Source: Planctomycetaceae bacterium (GTDB lineage: Bacteria; Planctomycetota; Planctomycetia; Planctomycetales; Planctomycetaceae). Taken from it: DNA of 54,320 nt. The position numbers and the translations under genes are program-made. Positions 37,549 through 46,384 of the stretch are shown piece after piece; the first letter of the stretch is position 1; every line of letters starts with the position of its first letter. The notes beneath the pieces were generated by a model. The model did not search any database, was not told the origin of the DNA, and worked only from the letters and a program-made list of their open reading frames with translations. Location of the stretch: positions 1 to 54,320 of the forward strand of contig JANQRQ010000317.1 in the NCBI GenBank assembly GCA_028284485.1. Direction: 5' to 3'.

Positions 37549-40428
37549 ATGTGCTGCAACAAAAAGGCATTAATTTCGACGATCTTGGTTCTCGCCGTCA
37601 TGACGGGAGTTTGGGGATACCGCCGGTCAGTGCTGCCGGTGAGTCCCGCCGGTGCGGCTCAGTCTTCCGGTTCGACCAAGCTTACTGATTCGTTACCTGC
37701 AGTATCGTCCGAAGTTGTGACACTACTGATTCGGTTTGGATTGAATTCGAATGCCGATGAGCGGTGGGATGGATCGATCGATGTTCAAAATGGCGATGTT
37801 CTGGGGCTCGAGGGCCGTCATTTTGCGTTGGATGATTTTGTCAACGGCCCAAATTCGTGGCGAGCCGCCAACCGTCGGGACGAGGTGGCCGGATTCGCAC
37901 GCATTAACTACACGGAAATGAGTCCGGCGGAACGTCCGCCGACAATGTTCTTTCCGTCAGACCTCTTTGCGGTGATCCACCCCAAAGGTGACGCTCGTGT
38001 CACTGTGAATACGACACAGGGAAACTTTGAGTTTGCTCTGTCGTCTATCGGCGATGAACCGACTGCGTTTCTCGACGGTCGCGCATCGGTCGCTCGGACA
38101 GCCAGCGTGGATAAGCTGACCAGCGAGGGTTTCGAGGATGACGAGGCGGCAATCGTCGCATTGCCAGACGGCGGTTTAGCCGTCGCGTGGGTGGCCTATC
38201 GAGAACGAGCCGACCGCGTCATAGTGCGAACGCTTCGGGATGGTTCGTGGTCTGCGGCGGAGGACGTCACTCCGGATGGTGGTGACATGTTTCGTTGTTC
38301 GCTGGCGATGGATCATGAGAGTAATCTGTGGGCCTTTTGGAGCCAGCGAAACGGAACACGGTGGCAAATCTGGGGGCGACAGAAAAAAGGAGATCAATGG
38401 CAGCCGGCAATCGAGATCAGCGCCGCAGGCAGCAATACGTTTCATCGGGCGGCCTCCGCAGACGGGAAAGTCTATGTCGTCTGGCAGAGCTTTCGCGATG
38501 TGGACGGACGCGCCAACAGCGACATTTACTTGCGGCAATTGGTCGACGGCGAATGGACCGACGAAATGCGGGTCAGTGAATCCCCTGCCAACGATTGGGA
38601 GCCGACCGTCGCTGCCGGCCAGAACGGGCAGGCGCTCGTGGCATGGGACAGTTACGACCAGGGGAACTATGACGTATTTGCTCGATCGATTCGTAATGGA
38701 CGCCTGGGTGACATCGAAGCGATCACCACAAACGCCCGATTTCAGGCGCACGCTTCGGCGGCATTCGACTCTCAAAACCGGCCCTGGGTTGCTTGGGATG
38801 AATCCGGGACGAATTGGGGTAAGGACCAGGGATTCTTGATCAATCCGCCGATGTCTTCGCCCCTGCATCAGGCGCGGTCGATTCGCATCGCGATGAAGCA
38901 AGGCGGCACTTGGATGGAGCCGAAAGAGAAGCTTGGCGAGTTTTATTTGTACACGCTGTATCCAAATTTTGAGAACCCCCAAATCATCTTCGATGGCAAT
39001 GGCGTACTGACCATGGTGTTTCGGCATTGGACTCGTTACGCGGCACGGTCGATCGGCAGCCGAATTGGTTGGGAAAACTATGTGACACGGTTTGATGGCA
39101 ACCGGTGGACTCATCCCGTTCCGTTACCACATAGCCGCGGCTCGATTGAAAAGCGACCGGCGTTGGCGCGGAATTCTAACGGCGACGTTTGGTCTGCCTG
39201 GATGACCGACAATCGATTGTTCTCCGCGATGGTGCCGCAGAATGCGGAGATCTATGCCGCCAATTTGGGAGCATCTGATCTGTCACCGAAGTTGGATCCG
39301 TCGCGGTTCGCGACCTTTAAAGATCCATTCGCCGAGGAAGTCCCCATTCATACCGATGAGCCGGGCGACGTTCGTCGCATACGCGATTACACGGTGAACT
39401 CCGGCGATAAGAGTTTCAAAATCTATCGGGGGGACATGCATCGGCATACCGATGTTTCGCAAGACTTCAAATACGACGGATCATTAATTGAAGTGTATCG
39501 TTACGCCTTGGACGCCGCCGCGTTCGACTACATCGTACCAACCGATCACCAGTTGGGATACGATCAGGAGTTTACGTGGTGGCAAGACGAGAAGTTGACC
39601 GATTTGTTCCACGTGCCAGGCACGTTCACACCGATGTTCGGGTACGAGCGAAGTCTGCCGTTTCCGAATGGCCACCGAAATGTCATCTTCGCGCATCGTG
39701 GAGTGCGGACTTTGCCGATTCCACTCGACGAGCGACGAGGCGAAGTCGGTGCCGAAAAACTGTACGAGTACCTGCATAAGAATAATGGGATTTCGATGCC
39801 CCACTCGAGTGGTACGGCACAAGGGACGAACTGGCAGGACAATGATCCGGAAGTCGAGCCATTAATTGAGATCTTTCAGGGTTACCGGGCCAGCTACGAA
39901 TACTTGGGGGCTCCCAAAGCGGCGAGCCATCAAAAACTAATCACGCAGCGCAGTGGGTTTAATGCCGAGGGATATTGGTGGAATGCGCTAGCCAAAGGCT
40001 ATAAGTTGGGTGTCCAAGCGAGTTCCGATCACTGGTCGACCCATATTTCATACGCCTGTATTCTCAGTGAAGACTTCACACGAGAGTCGATGTTTGAAGC
40101 CCTGAAAAAACGCCACACCTATGCGGCAACCGACAACATCATTCTTGATTTTCAAGCAAGTGTCGATGGCCAGAATTACATCATGGGCGACATTATCGAA
40201 GCCGAGTCTGCACCGACGCTGCGGATTCATGCGATTGGCACCGATAACATCAAGCAGGTCGCCATTGTGAAGAATGAGTCCTTCGTCTACACGTCGAGGC
40301 CGAACAAACGCGAAATTGAATTCGAATTTAACGACGTCAATTTCGAGCCCGGGTCGAACTATTACTATGTCCGAGTTCTGCAGAATAACGAACAGATCGC
40401 CTGGAGTTCGCCAATCTGGGTGGAGTGA
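37549..40428 (+). CDS. Exported beta-propeller protein with C-terminal PHP-like DUF3604 domain
   Basis: The 959-residue product has an N-terminal membrane or signal segment (ALISTILVLAVMTGVWGY), and its ATG follows a GAAGAGAG ribosome binding site. Residues 190-590 hold repeated blades (ALPDGGLAVAWVAYR, ADGKVYVVWQSFRD, AAGQNGQALVAWDSYDQGNYDVFAR) of a propeller. The C-terminal part from about 625 resembles DUF3604, a PHP-superfamily metallohydrolase. It has GDMHRHTDVS, VPTDHQ near 663 and GVQASSDHWS, giving several His/Asp metal ligands. It lies between sulfatases 2 and 3, so a role in polymer processing is possible. The reaction is unknown. Confidence 0.8.
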   Translation: MCCNKKALISTILVLAVMTGVWGYRRSVLPVSPAGAAQSSGSTKLTDSLPAVSSEVVTLLIRFGLNSNADERWDGSIDVQNGDVLGLEGRHFALDDFVNGPNSWRAANRRDEVAGFARINYTEMSPAERPPTMFFPSDLFAVIHPKGDARVTVNTTQGNFEFALSSIGDEPTAFLDGRASVARTASVDKLTSEGFEDDEAAIVALPDGGLAVAWVAYRERADRVIVRTLRDGSWSAAEDVTPDGGDMFRCSLAMDHESNLWAFWSQRNGTRWQIWGRQKKGDQWQPAIEISAAGSNTFHRAASADGKVYVVWQSFRDVDGRANSDIYLRQLVDGEWTDEMRVSESPANDWEPTVAAGQNGQALVAWDSYDQGNYDVFARSIRNGRLGDIEAITTNARFQAHASAAFDSQNRPWVAWDESGTNWGKDQGFLINPPMSSPLHQARSIRIAMKQGGTWMEPKEKLGEFYLYTLYPNFENPQIIFDGNGVLTMVFRHWTRYAARSIGSRIGWENYVTRFDGNRWTHPVPLPHSRGSIEKRPALARNSNGDVWSAWMTDNRLFSAMVPQNAEIYAANLGASDLSPKLDPSRFATFKDPFAEEVPIHTDEPGDVRRIRDYTVNSGDKSFKIYRGDMHRHTDVSQDFKYDGSLIEVYRYALDAAAFDYIVPTDHQLGYDQEFTWWQDEKLTDLFHVPGTFTPMFGYERSLPFPNGHRNVIFAHRGVRTLPIPLDERRGEVGAEKLYEYLHKNNGISMPHSSGTAQGTNWQDNDPEVEPLIEIFQGYRASYEYLGAPKAASHQKLITQRSGFNAEGYWWNALAKGYKLGVQASSDHWSTHISYACILSEDFTRESMFEALKKRHTYAATDNIILDFQASVDGQNYIMGDIIEAESAPTLRIHAIGTDNIKQVAIVKNESFVYTSRPNKREIEFEFNDVNFEPGSNYYYVRVLQNNEQIAWSSPIWVE

Positions 40429-40495
40429 GAGTTCGGGCAATAGCTGTCGACAGATTCCTACGTTGCTCATTCGAAGCGAGATTGGGAATGGCTCC

Positions 40496-41887
40496 GTGAA
40501 TGGAAAATACGCCTACCAAACCAAGTCGATTTGGCCATTGGCGACGCTCTTCTTGTGTGCGACTTTTGTCGATCCCCAGGTTGCTGTGTTTGCGCAAGAC
40601 GAGTTGGCGAAGAATGCCAAACCGAGTATCGTGTTGATGTTCGTCGACAACGTCGGCTACGGTGATCTTGGATGTTACGGAAATCTGAAGACGAAGACTC
40701 CGAATATCGACAGGCTTGCGTCGCAAGGTGTGCGTTGTACCGATTTCTATATCGGCTCGCCGTCGTGCATGCCGTCGCGCGGTGCGCTATTAACTGGACG
40801 ACACCCGGTACGGAATGGGCTGAATGAGCAACTTTGGCGGCAAGACGATTTGGAGCAAGTGGGATTATCGCGCGATGAGTGGATACTGCCCCGATATCTG
40901 AAGTCGCAGGGATATGTTTCTGCCTGCTTTGGCAAATGGAACTTGGGGTTTTCTCCCGGCAGTCGGCCTACTGAACGTGGTTTCGATGAGTATTTCGGCA
41001 ACGCGTCGGGAAACTGCGATTACTACACACATATTTACAACGGCCGCAACGACCTATTCCGTGGTATCAAATCGGTTGAAGTCGAAGGATACAGCACTGA
41101 TTTATTCGGCAACGCGGCGTGCGAGTTCATCCGCCGCCACGCCGAAGATCAGTTCTTTGTTTATGTGCCATTTAACGCTGCCCATTACCCGAATCCCAAG
41201 AACAAACCTCCCGGCGATCCGGCGCTTTGGCAGGCACCTGATTGGGCGTTCGAGGTTTACGGAGAGTCGCCCGAAACGCTTGATGAACGGGCACGATATC
41301 GGGCCGTGATGACTGCACTCGATGCGGGTGTCGGCAAGGTCGTGCAGACGATCGATCGTTTGGGGCTGTCGCAGAATACGATTGTCGTCCTGCTATCCGA
41401 CAACGGCGCCTTCATGATTCCCGGGCGGGGATTGGAATGCGGTTCGAACTACCCGCTGAAAGGTGGGGGCACAACATTGTATGAAGGGGGAATCCGGGTC
41501 CCGTGTATCGTTCGCTGGCCGCAGCAGATTTCAGCGGGCTCTGTCTGTGGGGAGCCGCTTGTCAGTATGGACTTGGTCGCGCTGGCCATTTCAGTTTCGG
41601 GAGCGAAACCAGATTCGTACCGAAAACTGGACGGTCTCGACCCCATGGGCGCGCTTTCAGGTCAGCAGTCTTCGCCGCACGAGTTTCTGTACTTTCACTA
41701 CGGCGGCGGGAGCGCGATTCGTTACGGACGGTACAAGCTCATTCGACCTTCCAAGGGCAAACCGTGGGATCTCTACGATCTGCAGACCGACATCGGCGAG
41801 ACGAAAAACCTGGCCTCGGCGCATCTGGATATCGTCGAATTGATGCGAGGGGAATTCGAGCGCTGGTATACTGATGCAGCACAGTGA
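40496..41887 (+). CDS. Secreted sulfatase (formylglycine type), no. 3
   Basis: The 463-residue product most likely starts at the GTG at 40496. No in-frame ATG lies between the preceding stop and the signal segment (SIWPLATLFLCATFVDPQVAVFA). The formylglycine Cys is Cys91 in SCMPSRGALLTG. GKWNLGFSPG and LSDNGAFMIPG carry other conserved residues. The N-terminal metal pair reads Asp51-Asn52 (MFVDNVGYGDLGCYG) instead of Asp-Asp. It sits 67 bases downstream of the DUF3604 gene and is probably co-transcribed. Substrate unknown. Confidence 0.88.
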   Translation: MNGKYAYQTKSIWPLATLFLCATFVDPQVAVFAQDELAKNAKPSIVLMFVDNVGYGDLGCYGNLKTKTPNIDRLASQGVRCTDFYIGSPSCMPSRGALLTGRHPVRNGLNEQLWRQDDLEQVGLSRDEWILPRYLKSQGYVSACFGKWNLGFSPGSRPTERGFDEYFGNASGNCDYYTHIYNGRNDLFRGIKSVEVEGYSTDLFGNAACEFIRRHAEDQFFVYVPFNAAHYPNPKNKPPGDPALWQAPDWAFEVYGESPETLDERARYRAVMTALDAGVGKVVQTIDRLGLSQNTIVVLLSDNGAFMIPGRGLECGSNYPLKGGGTTLYEGGIRVPCIVRWPQQISAGSVCGEPLVSMDLVALAISVSGAKPDSYRKLDGLDPMGALSGQQSSPHEFLYFHYGGGSAIRYGRYKLIRPSKGKPWDLYDLQTDIGETKNLASAHLDIVELMRGEFERWYTDAAQ

Positions 41888-41989
41888 CGATCGTATCTGG
41901 AAGTCTAATCCGGCCCCCGGCGTCACAGAGAGTTCGCGGGGTTGCAGAGACCGAAGACCTGCATTTGGCCGAATCAGCTGTTACGATTC

Positions 41990-42082
41990 TCAGTCGGCTC
42001 CCCAGATTTGGCCTTCCGGCTCGTTTTGTCGCTCTTCGGTATTGGTCAGGAGTTCGTCGGCGACTTTTATTTCTGGCGTCAT
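41990..42082 (-). CDS. Possible small protein of 30 residues
   Basis: The frame begins at an ATG at 42080-42082 that has a GGAGAAG ribosome binding site 5 bases upstream. It encodes an acidic helical peptide beginning MTPEIKVADELLTNTEERQN. Its ATG overlaps by ATGA the stop of an 80-codon minus-strand frame (42079-42321, possible TTG start) that ends in MSALQLGEVI. Overlap plus ribosome binding site suggest a two-gene unit or a frameshifted remnant of one gene. No homologue is recognised, and chance remains likely. Confidence 0.25.
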   Translation of the reverse strand: MTPEIKVADELLTNTEERQNEPEGQIWGAD

Positions 42083-42390
42083 ATCACTTCTCCAAGTTGC
42101 AAGGCAGACATTAATCGTCCGCGTATATTGATCTCGTCGTACGAAGTCGGTTGCTTTAGCAGAATCGCGTTATTTGCTCGGATTCGATCAATTTCGTGCA
42201 ATTCTTGGGCCAAGAGTGACCGGCAACCGATTGTTGCCGGCAATAACCGTTGATGGCGTCGGTGGTTAGACACGATTTCAGCTTGGATGTTCGCCCGAAA
42301 CGCGAGCAGTTCGATAGACAAGTTTGTTTCAAGAGTTCGACAAGGTCTTAAGATCCCTGCCCTCGCGATAAATGCGACGGGGGCTGTGCG

Positions 42391-42490
42391 ACAGCCTGTT
42401 ACGCTGATTTGTGGCCGCGACGATCGCGTTTTCTACTTTGATTACTGGCTCCCACGGGCCAGAAGCGCCCACGAGAAAAGGTCAATCGCT
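42391..42490 (-). repeat. Dispersed intergenic element, copy B (inverted)
   Basis: Read on the minus strand it starts AGCGATT and shares TCTCGTGGGCG, CGTGGGAGCC, AACGCGAT, CGTCGCGGCCACAA and CAGCGTAACA with copies A and C, over about 100 bases. Hairpin 2 is CGCGA / TCGCG. On the plus strand that hairpin is followed by TTTT, so it could weakly terminate transcripts from sulfatase 3. Hairpin 3 has one mismatch. Confidence 0.85.
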
Positions 42491-42821
42491 CTAGTGGGGT
42501 GACGTTGCAGTGTCGAGGTTTCGGGGTGAAACTCGATTTGGCCGGGAAACGACGCTTTTTCCGAATCTTGGGAGAACTGGTACAATAATCTCGGACCTCC
42601 GGCGAATAACCCATAAATGTGGTCACTTATTCGCGGGACATGTAGCACCTTGAGAAGAGGCCGAAGCAGGCAGTTTTGCATCGCGGAGAGATCACCGCTG
42701 ATCGAATCGTCAACAGGCGGGTTGCTCGCCCCCTGTCGCTGATTTTGCCTCGAAGAACGAGCTTTCAGGACTTGGATATGAGGCTCAGTGGCACGGGCAT
42801 CGTTTGCGGGGGACAATTCTG

Positions 42822-44603
42822 ATGAAACACCGCCGCGAGATCGCGGGAGTTGTAGTCGTCACCGGCATCGTGTTGCTGTGCAGCGGTGGCGAGCCGAGCC
42901 CCGTTACCTTCGAAAGTGAGTTTAGCAGCCGCGCGACTCCTCGAATCGGTCGCAGATCATCTAGCTTTAGTGACGTCGTCTTGGATGAGGCAAACAATAT
43001 TTACGTCGCCGACTCGCGGGAAAACTGCGTACACGTCTTCGATCCCGACGGCCGATTTCAGCGTTCGGTCGGTCATATCGAAAGAAGGTTTTCGCGGCCG
43101 AATGCTGTTGAAGTCCTCCCGAACGGAGGATTCGTTGTTGCCGACGCGGGGAATAATCGGATTCAAGTGTTTGATGCTGAATGGGACCTACAAACAAGGT
43201 TCGGCAAGCAGGGAAACGGCCAAGGGCAATTTGCCGGTCTTGCAGATATCGCTGTTAGCCCCGACGAAATCATTCTGACGCTCGATCAACGTCGCAATCG
43301 CGTTCAAGCGTTCGACACTTCCGGACGATTTCAGTTTGCGTTCGGAAGGCGCGGGCGGGATCGGGGCGAATTTGACGACCCCGAGGGAATTGCTGTCGAT
43401 TCATCCGGACGAATCTTTGTCGCCGATACCGACAACAACCGAATTCAAGTCTTCGATTCACGAGGGCATTTTGAGTCGACGTTCGGCAAACGTGGTCGCG
43501 ACTACGGCGAATTTGACGATCCGCTGGATGTCGCGATCGACGACTCCGGCAACATCTATGTTGTTGATAACGATAACGAACGGGTCCAGATCTTCGACAA
43601 GGATTTTCAATTCCTCTCGGCGTTTGGTAGTCGAGGCGGAGACTTGGGCGAATTCCAAGAACCGGGTGGGATTGCCGTTGACGAGCAAGGACGTGTGCTG
43701 GTTTCCGATCGAAACCGAAACGTCCAAGTCTTCGACAAGAAAGGAACTTATCTATTCGCCTGCCAAAGCCAAGATAGTCGCAATGTTGCCGTCGATCGGG
43801 AAGGTAACATTTATATCGCCGAAGCAGGGAGAAACCGAATCGTCACTTACGATTCGTCAGGCCAATTGCGGGATACGGTGGGTGGCGAGATGCTCACCGA
43901 ACCAAAAGCGGTGGCGGTCGACAAGACCGGCCGGATCATCGTTGCCGATACGGGAAATCACCGGGTGCAGGTATTTGATCGCAATGGTGAATTCCTATTT
44001 CGTTTTGGTCGACGAGGTGAAGCGACAGGGAGATTCAAGGGTCCGGAGGGCGTTGCCTCCGACAGCGAATCTCGGATCATAGTTTCGGATAAGGACAATC
44101 ATCGAATTCAGGTCTTTGATGACTCCGGAGCATTCCAGTTTCAGTTTGGCAGCCGAGGCCGTAAACAGGGTCAATTGGATTCGCCGATCGGAGTTTTCGT
44201 TGGTTATCACGATGAAATCATCGTTGCCGATCGAGGAAATCACCGCATACAAATCTTTGATGATCATGGAAAATTCGAACGGGCCATCAGCTGCCATGGG
44301 TGCGCCGATATCACTGTCGATGCCGCCGGGAATTTCTACGTGGTCGACGCCTATGAGGATCGGATTCTTGCATTGAACCACAGCGGAAAGATGCTGTATC
44401 AATTCGGCGGAAGCGGGCAGTCCCTCCGCCGACCGTTCGGGTTGGCGATGGGGATTTACGAGTCGATGTTTGGGAACGGAGAAGGCCATCTTCGGATGCC
44501 CCGCGGTGTTGCCATCGCTGAAGACGGTGAAATTCTTATCGCCGATTCTCGGCAACGACATCTCCAGGTTTTTCGTGCCATTCGTACCGAAAGTTCGGAT
44601 TAA
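42822..44603 (+). CDS. NHL-repeat beta-propeller protein
   Basis: The 593-residue product starts at the ATG at 42822 behind a GGGGGA sequence. A hydrophobic N-terminal segment (EIAGVVVVTGIVLLCSGG) suggests export or membrane anchoring. The rest is about twelve NHL repeats of 45-50 residues with the pattern (G)xIxVADxxNxRIQVFD..GxFxxxFG. Examples are IFVADTDNNRIQVFDSRGHF, IYVVDNDNERVQIFD and IIVADRGNHRIQIFDDHGKF. NHL propellers bind proteins or RNA or act as lyases, but no catalytic signature is visible. Twelve repeats would make two six-bladed propellers. Function unknown. Confidence 0.88.
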   Translation: MKHRREIAGVVVVTGIVLLCSGGEPSPVTFESEFSSRATPRIGRRSSSFSDVVLDEANNIYVADSRENCVHVFDPDGRFQRSVGHIERRFSRPNAVEVLPNGGFVVADAGNNRIQVFDAEWDLQTRFGKQGNGQGQFAGLADIAVSPDEIILTLDQRRNRVQAFDTSGRFQFAFGRRGRDRGEFDDPEGIAVDSSGRIFVADTDNNRIQVFDSRGHFESTFGKRGRDYGEFDDPLDVAIDDSGNIYVVDNDNERVQIFDKDFQFLSAFGSRGGDLGEFQEPGGIAVDEQGRVLVSDRNRNVQVFDKKGTYLFACQSQDSRNVAVDREGNIYIAEAGRNRIVTYDSSGQLRDTVGGEMLTEPKAVAVDKTGRIIVADTGNHRVQVFDRNGEFLFRFGRRGEATGRFKGPEGVASDSESRIIVSDKDNHRIQVFDDSGAFQFQFGSRGRKQGQLDSPIGVFVGYHDEIIVADRGNHRIQIFDDHGKFERAISCHGCADITVDAAGNFYVVDAYEDRILALNHSGKMLYQFGGSGQSLRRPFGLAMGIYESMFGNGEGHLRMPRGVAIAEDGEILIADSRQRHLQVFRAIRTESSD

Positions 44604-44900
44604 TCCGTCTCGTTTGCGTTCGGATCGGCGTGACTCGACATACACGGTACACATCGAAAAATTCGCAGTCTGCTCTTGCTGCCCGATTGCGAAATGTGTG
44701 CTAGATTTTGCTTGTAGGTTGCGCGACGCTGCTGGGCATGTCTTCAATCGGTGCCAAAGAACGCGGTTGGCACGATTCTGAGAAAAGCCAAGCGGACTGA
44801 CCCGAATCAGATTCTCCAAGCACCAATCCAGGCTTGGCAGTGTGCCAACCAGAGTTCCGTAAGACCTGGACCCAAGCGAAATCGAAGGCTGCCCCCAAGA

Positions 44901-46040
44901 ATGACACTACCGCTTGTAAGCGTCATCGTACCGACGTTCAATCGTGCTGACCTATTGCCACAATGTCTCGCATCTGCTCTGAATCAAACTCACGCAAACC
45001 TGGAAGTCATCGTTGTTGACGATGGGTCAACTGATGCGACGGCCGACGTCGTGACTTCATTTCAAAACCGTGACTCGCGCATCAAGTTCTATCAGCAGGA
45101 AAATGCCGGCGTTGCTGTTGCTCGGAATGCGGGGATGCAGCGAGCCAATGGGGAGTTTCTGGCGTTTCTCGATTCCGACGACCTTTGGGAACCGTGGAAG
45201 ATTTCGTTGCAGTTGGCATGCCTTTCCGCTGCTCCTGACGCAGGAATGATATGGACGAACATGGATGCGGTCGATCCAGAAGGACAGCCTGTTCAGGCTC
45301 GCTACCTACAAAGCATGTACAGCAACTACGAACGATTCGGATTCGAAGTTCTGTTCACAGAGTCAGCATTCTTGAAAGATGTCGCTGGGACATCAGTTGA
45401 TAGAGGCCTCGTCAAAGAACGAAAACTCTATTGGGGAGACATTTTTGCTCCGATGTTCCTCGGCAATCTGGTCCACACTTCAACCGTACTATTGCGACGG
45501 GATCGTTTCGAGAATGTCAGCCGGTTTAACGAAACGATGCGTTTTGCTGGCGAAGATTACGATTTTCATTTGCGAACATGCCAGTTTGGCAAAGTGGCTT
45601 ACGCCGACGTTTCTTCGATCAAGTATCGAGTTGGTGTGAGCGGTCAAATTACCGAATCGACCAATCAATTCTATTTCGCCGCCGCGTATTTGGAATCGAT
45701 TACGACCGCCTATCAGAGTGCTTGTGAGAGACTGCAGCCACACCAGGGTTTGATCCAACAGGCGTTTGCCGAGGCGCATGCTTGGCTTGGTGAAGAGTTT
45801 TTGGACCGCGGCCAAAGAGACGAAGCACGTCAGCACCTGCTCCGCAGTCTGCGGTATCTTCCAACTCAACCGCGGACGATGATCGTCCTTACCAGCGCTT
45901 TGTGCTCACACAACGTCGATCGCGGGCTCCGAGCGGTTTACCAAATGATTAAGTTAGCCGGACGTCGTTTAAGGCCATCGAATGGCACGCCAAAGTCGAC
46001 AAAGAGGCCGCAAGAACTGTCGGAACTTGCTGGCAACTGA
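44901..46040 (+). CDS. Family 2 glycosyltransferase
   Basis: The 379-residue product has the GT-A fold start VSVIVPTFNRADLLPQCLAS, the nucleotide-binding VIVVDDGSTDAT (37-47) and the metal-binding FLDSDDLW (Asp91-Ser-Asp93). AGVAVARNAGMQRANGEF is also typical. It should transfer sugar from a nucleotide donor in cell-surface glycan synthesis, acting at the cytoplasmic face. The C-terminal third (GLIQQAFAEAHAWLGEEFL, RQHLLRSLRYLP) looks helical and TPR-like. The ATG at 44901 is preferred over an upstream one at 44751 because the fold begins there. Confidence 0.9.
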   Translation: MTLPLVSVIVPTFNRADLLPQCLASALNQTHANLEVIVVDDGSTDATADVVTSFQNRDSRIKFYQQENAGVAVARNAGMQRANGEFLAFLDSDDLWEPWKISLQLACLSAAPDAGMIWTNMDAVDPEGQPVQARYLQSMYSNYERFGFEVLFTESAFLKDVAGTSVDRGLVKERKLYWGDIFAPMFLGNLVHTSTVLLRRDRFENVSRFNETMRFAGEDYDFHLRTCQFGKVAYADVSSIKYRVGVSGQITESTNQFYFAAAYLESITTAYQSACERLQPHQGLIQQAFAEAHAWLGEEFLDRGQRDEARQHLLRSLRYLPTQPRTMIVLTSALCSHNVDRGLRAVYQMIKLAGRRLRPSNGTPKSTKRPQELSELAGN

Positions 46041-46384
46041 CGTCTTTCGCAGTCTTCGACGGAAAGAATGTCGGTCAACTCGGATGATCGGGCATTCGGC
46101 CGGATTCCGTGGCAATACGCAGAATCCGTCCGCGCAATGTCAGGCATTACGCTGCCCGCGCATTTGTGCGCGATCGCTTCTCAATGTGTACGAAGCTTGC
46201 TAGCATCGCGGTTACGGCGCAATTTGTATGCTCAAACGCGGCGCACTTGGGCTCGCCCTCGATCCGGTTTTCGGCTTTTTGATGCCGATTTGGCTGATCG
46301 ACAGCAGGAATTGCATGAGTTTTCCGTGAATTGTTGCGGCATCAGATTTTCAAAAGGTTCATAGAACGACGAGGAGCGACGTCC
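46041..46384. other. Gap before aconitase
   Basis: About 340 bases contain no supported gene. The aconitase promoter should be here, but no convincing -35/-10 pair was seen. Confidence 0.4.

Larger units (their letters stand above)
41888..42821. other. Long intergenic gap with dispersed repeat and a possible small ORF
   Basis: About 930 bases separate sulfatase 3 and the NHL gene, both on the plus strand. It contains a 7-bp hairpin at 42220-42240 (arms CCGGCAA / TTGCCGG, 7-base loop, no T-run), repeat copy B, and a minus-strand 30-residue open frame with a good ribosome binding site. No larger gene could be supported. Confidence 0.5.

Noticed and set aside
42220..42240. CCGGCAA/TTGCCGG hairpin as a terminator of sulfatase 3
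   Set aside because: It is over 330 bases from the stop codon and has no T-run. It may also simply be part of the 80-codon minus-strand frame.
42442..42816. Minus-strand 124-codon frame before the NHL gene
   Set aside because: It overlaps the dispersed repeat copy B and shows no recognisable motif.
43995..44819. Minus-strand 274-codon frame across the NHL gene
   Set aside because: Long because it mirrors the repeated NHL coding sequence. It has no domain and no start signal.
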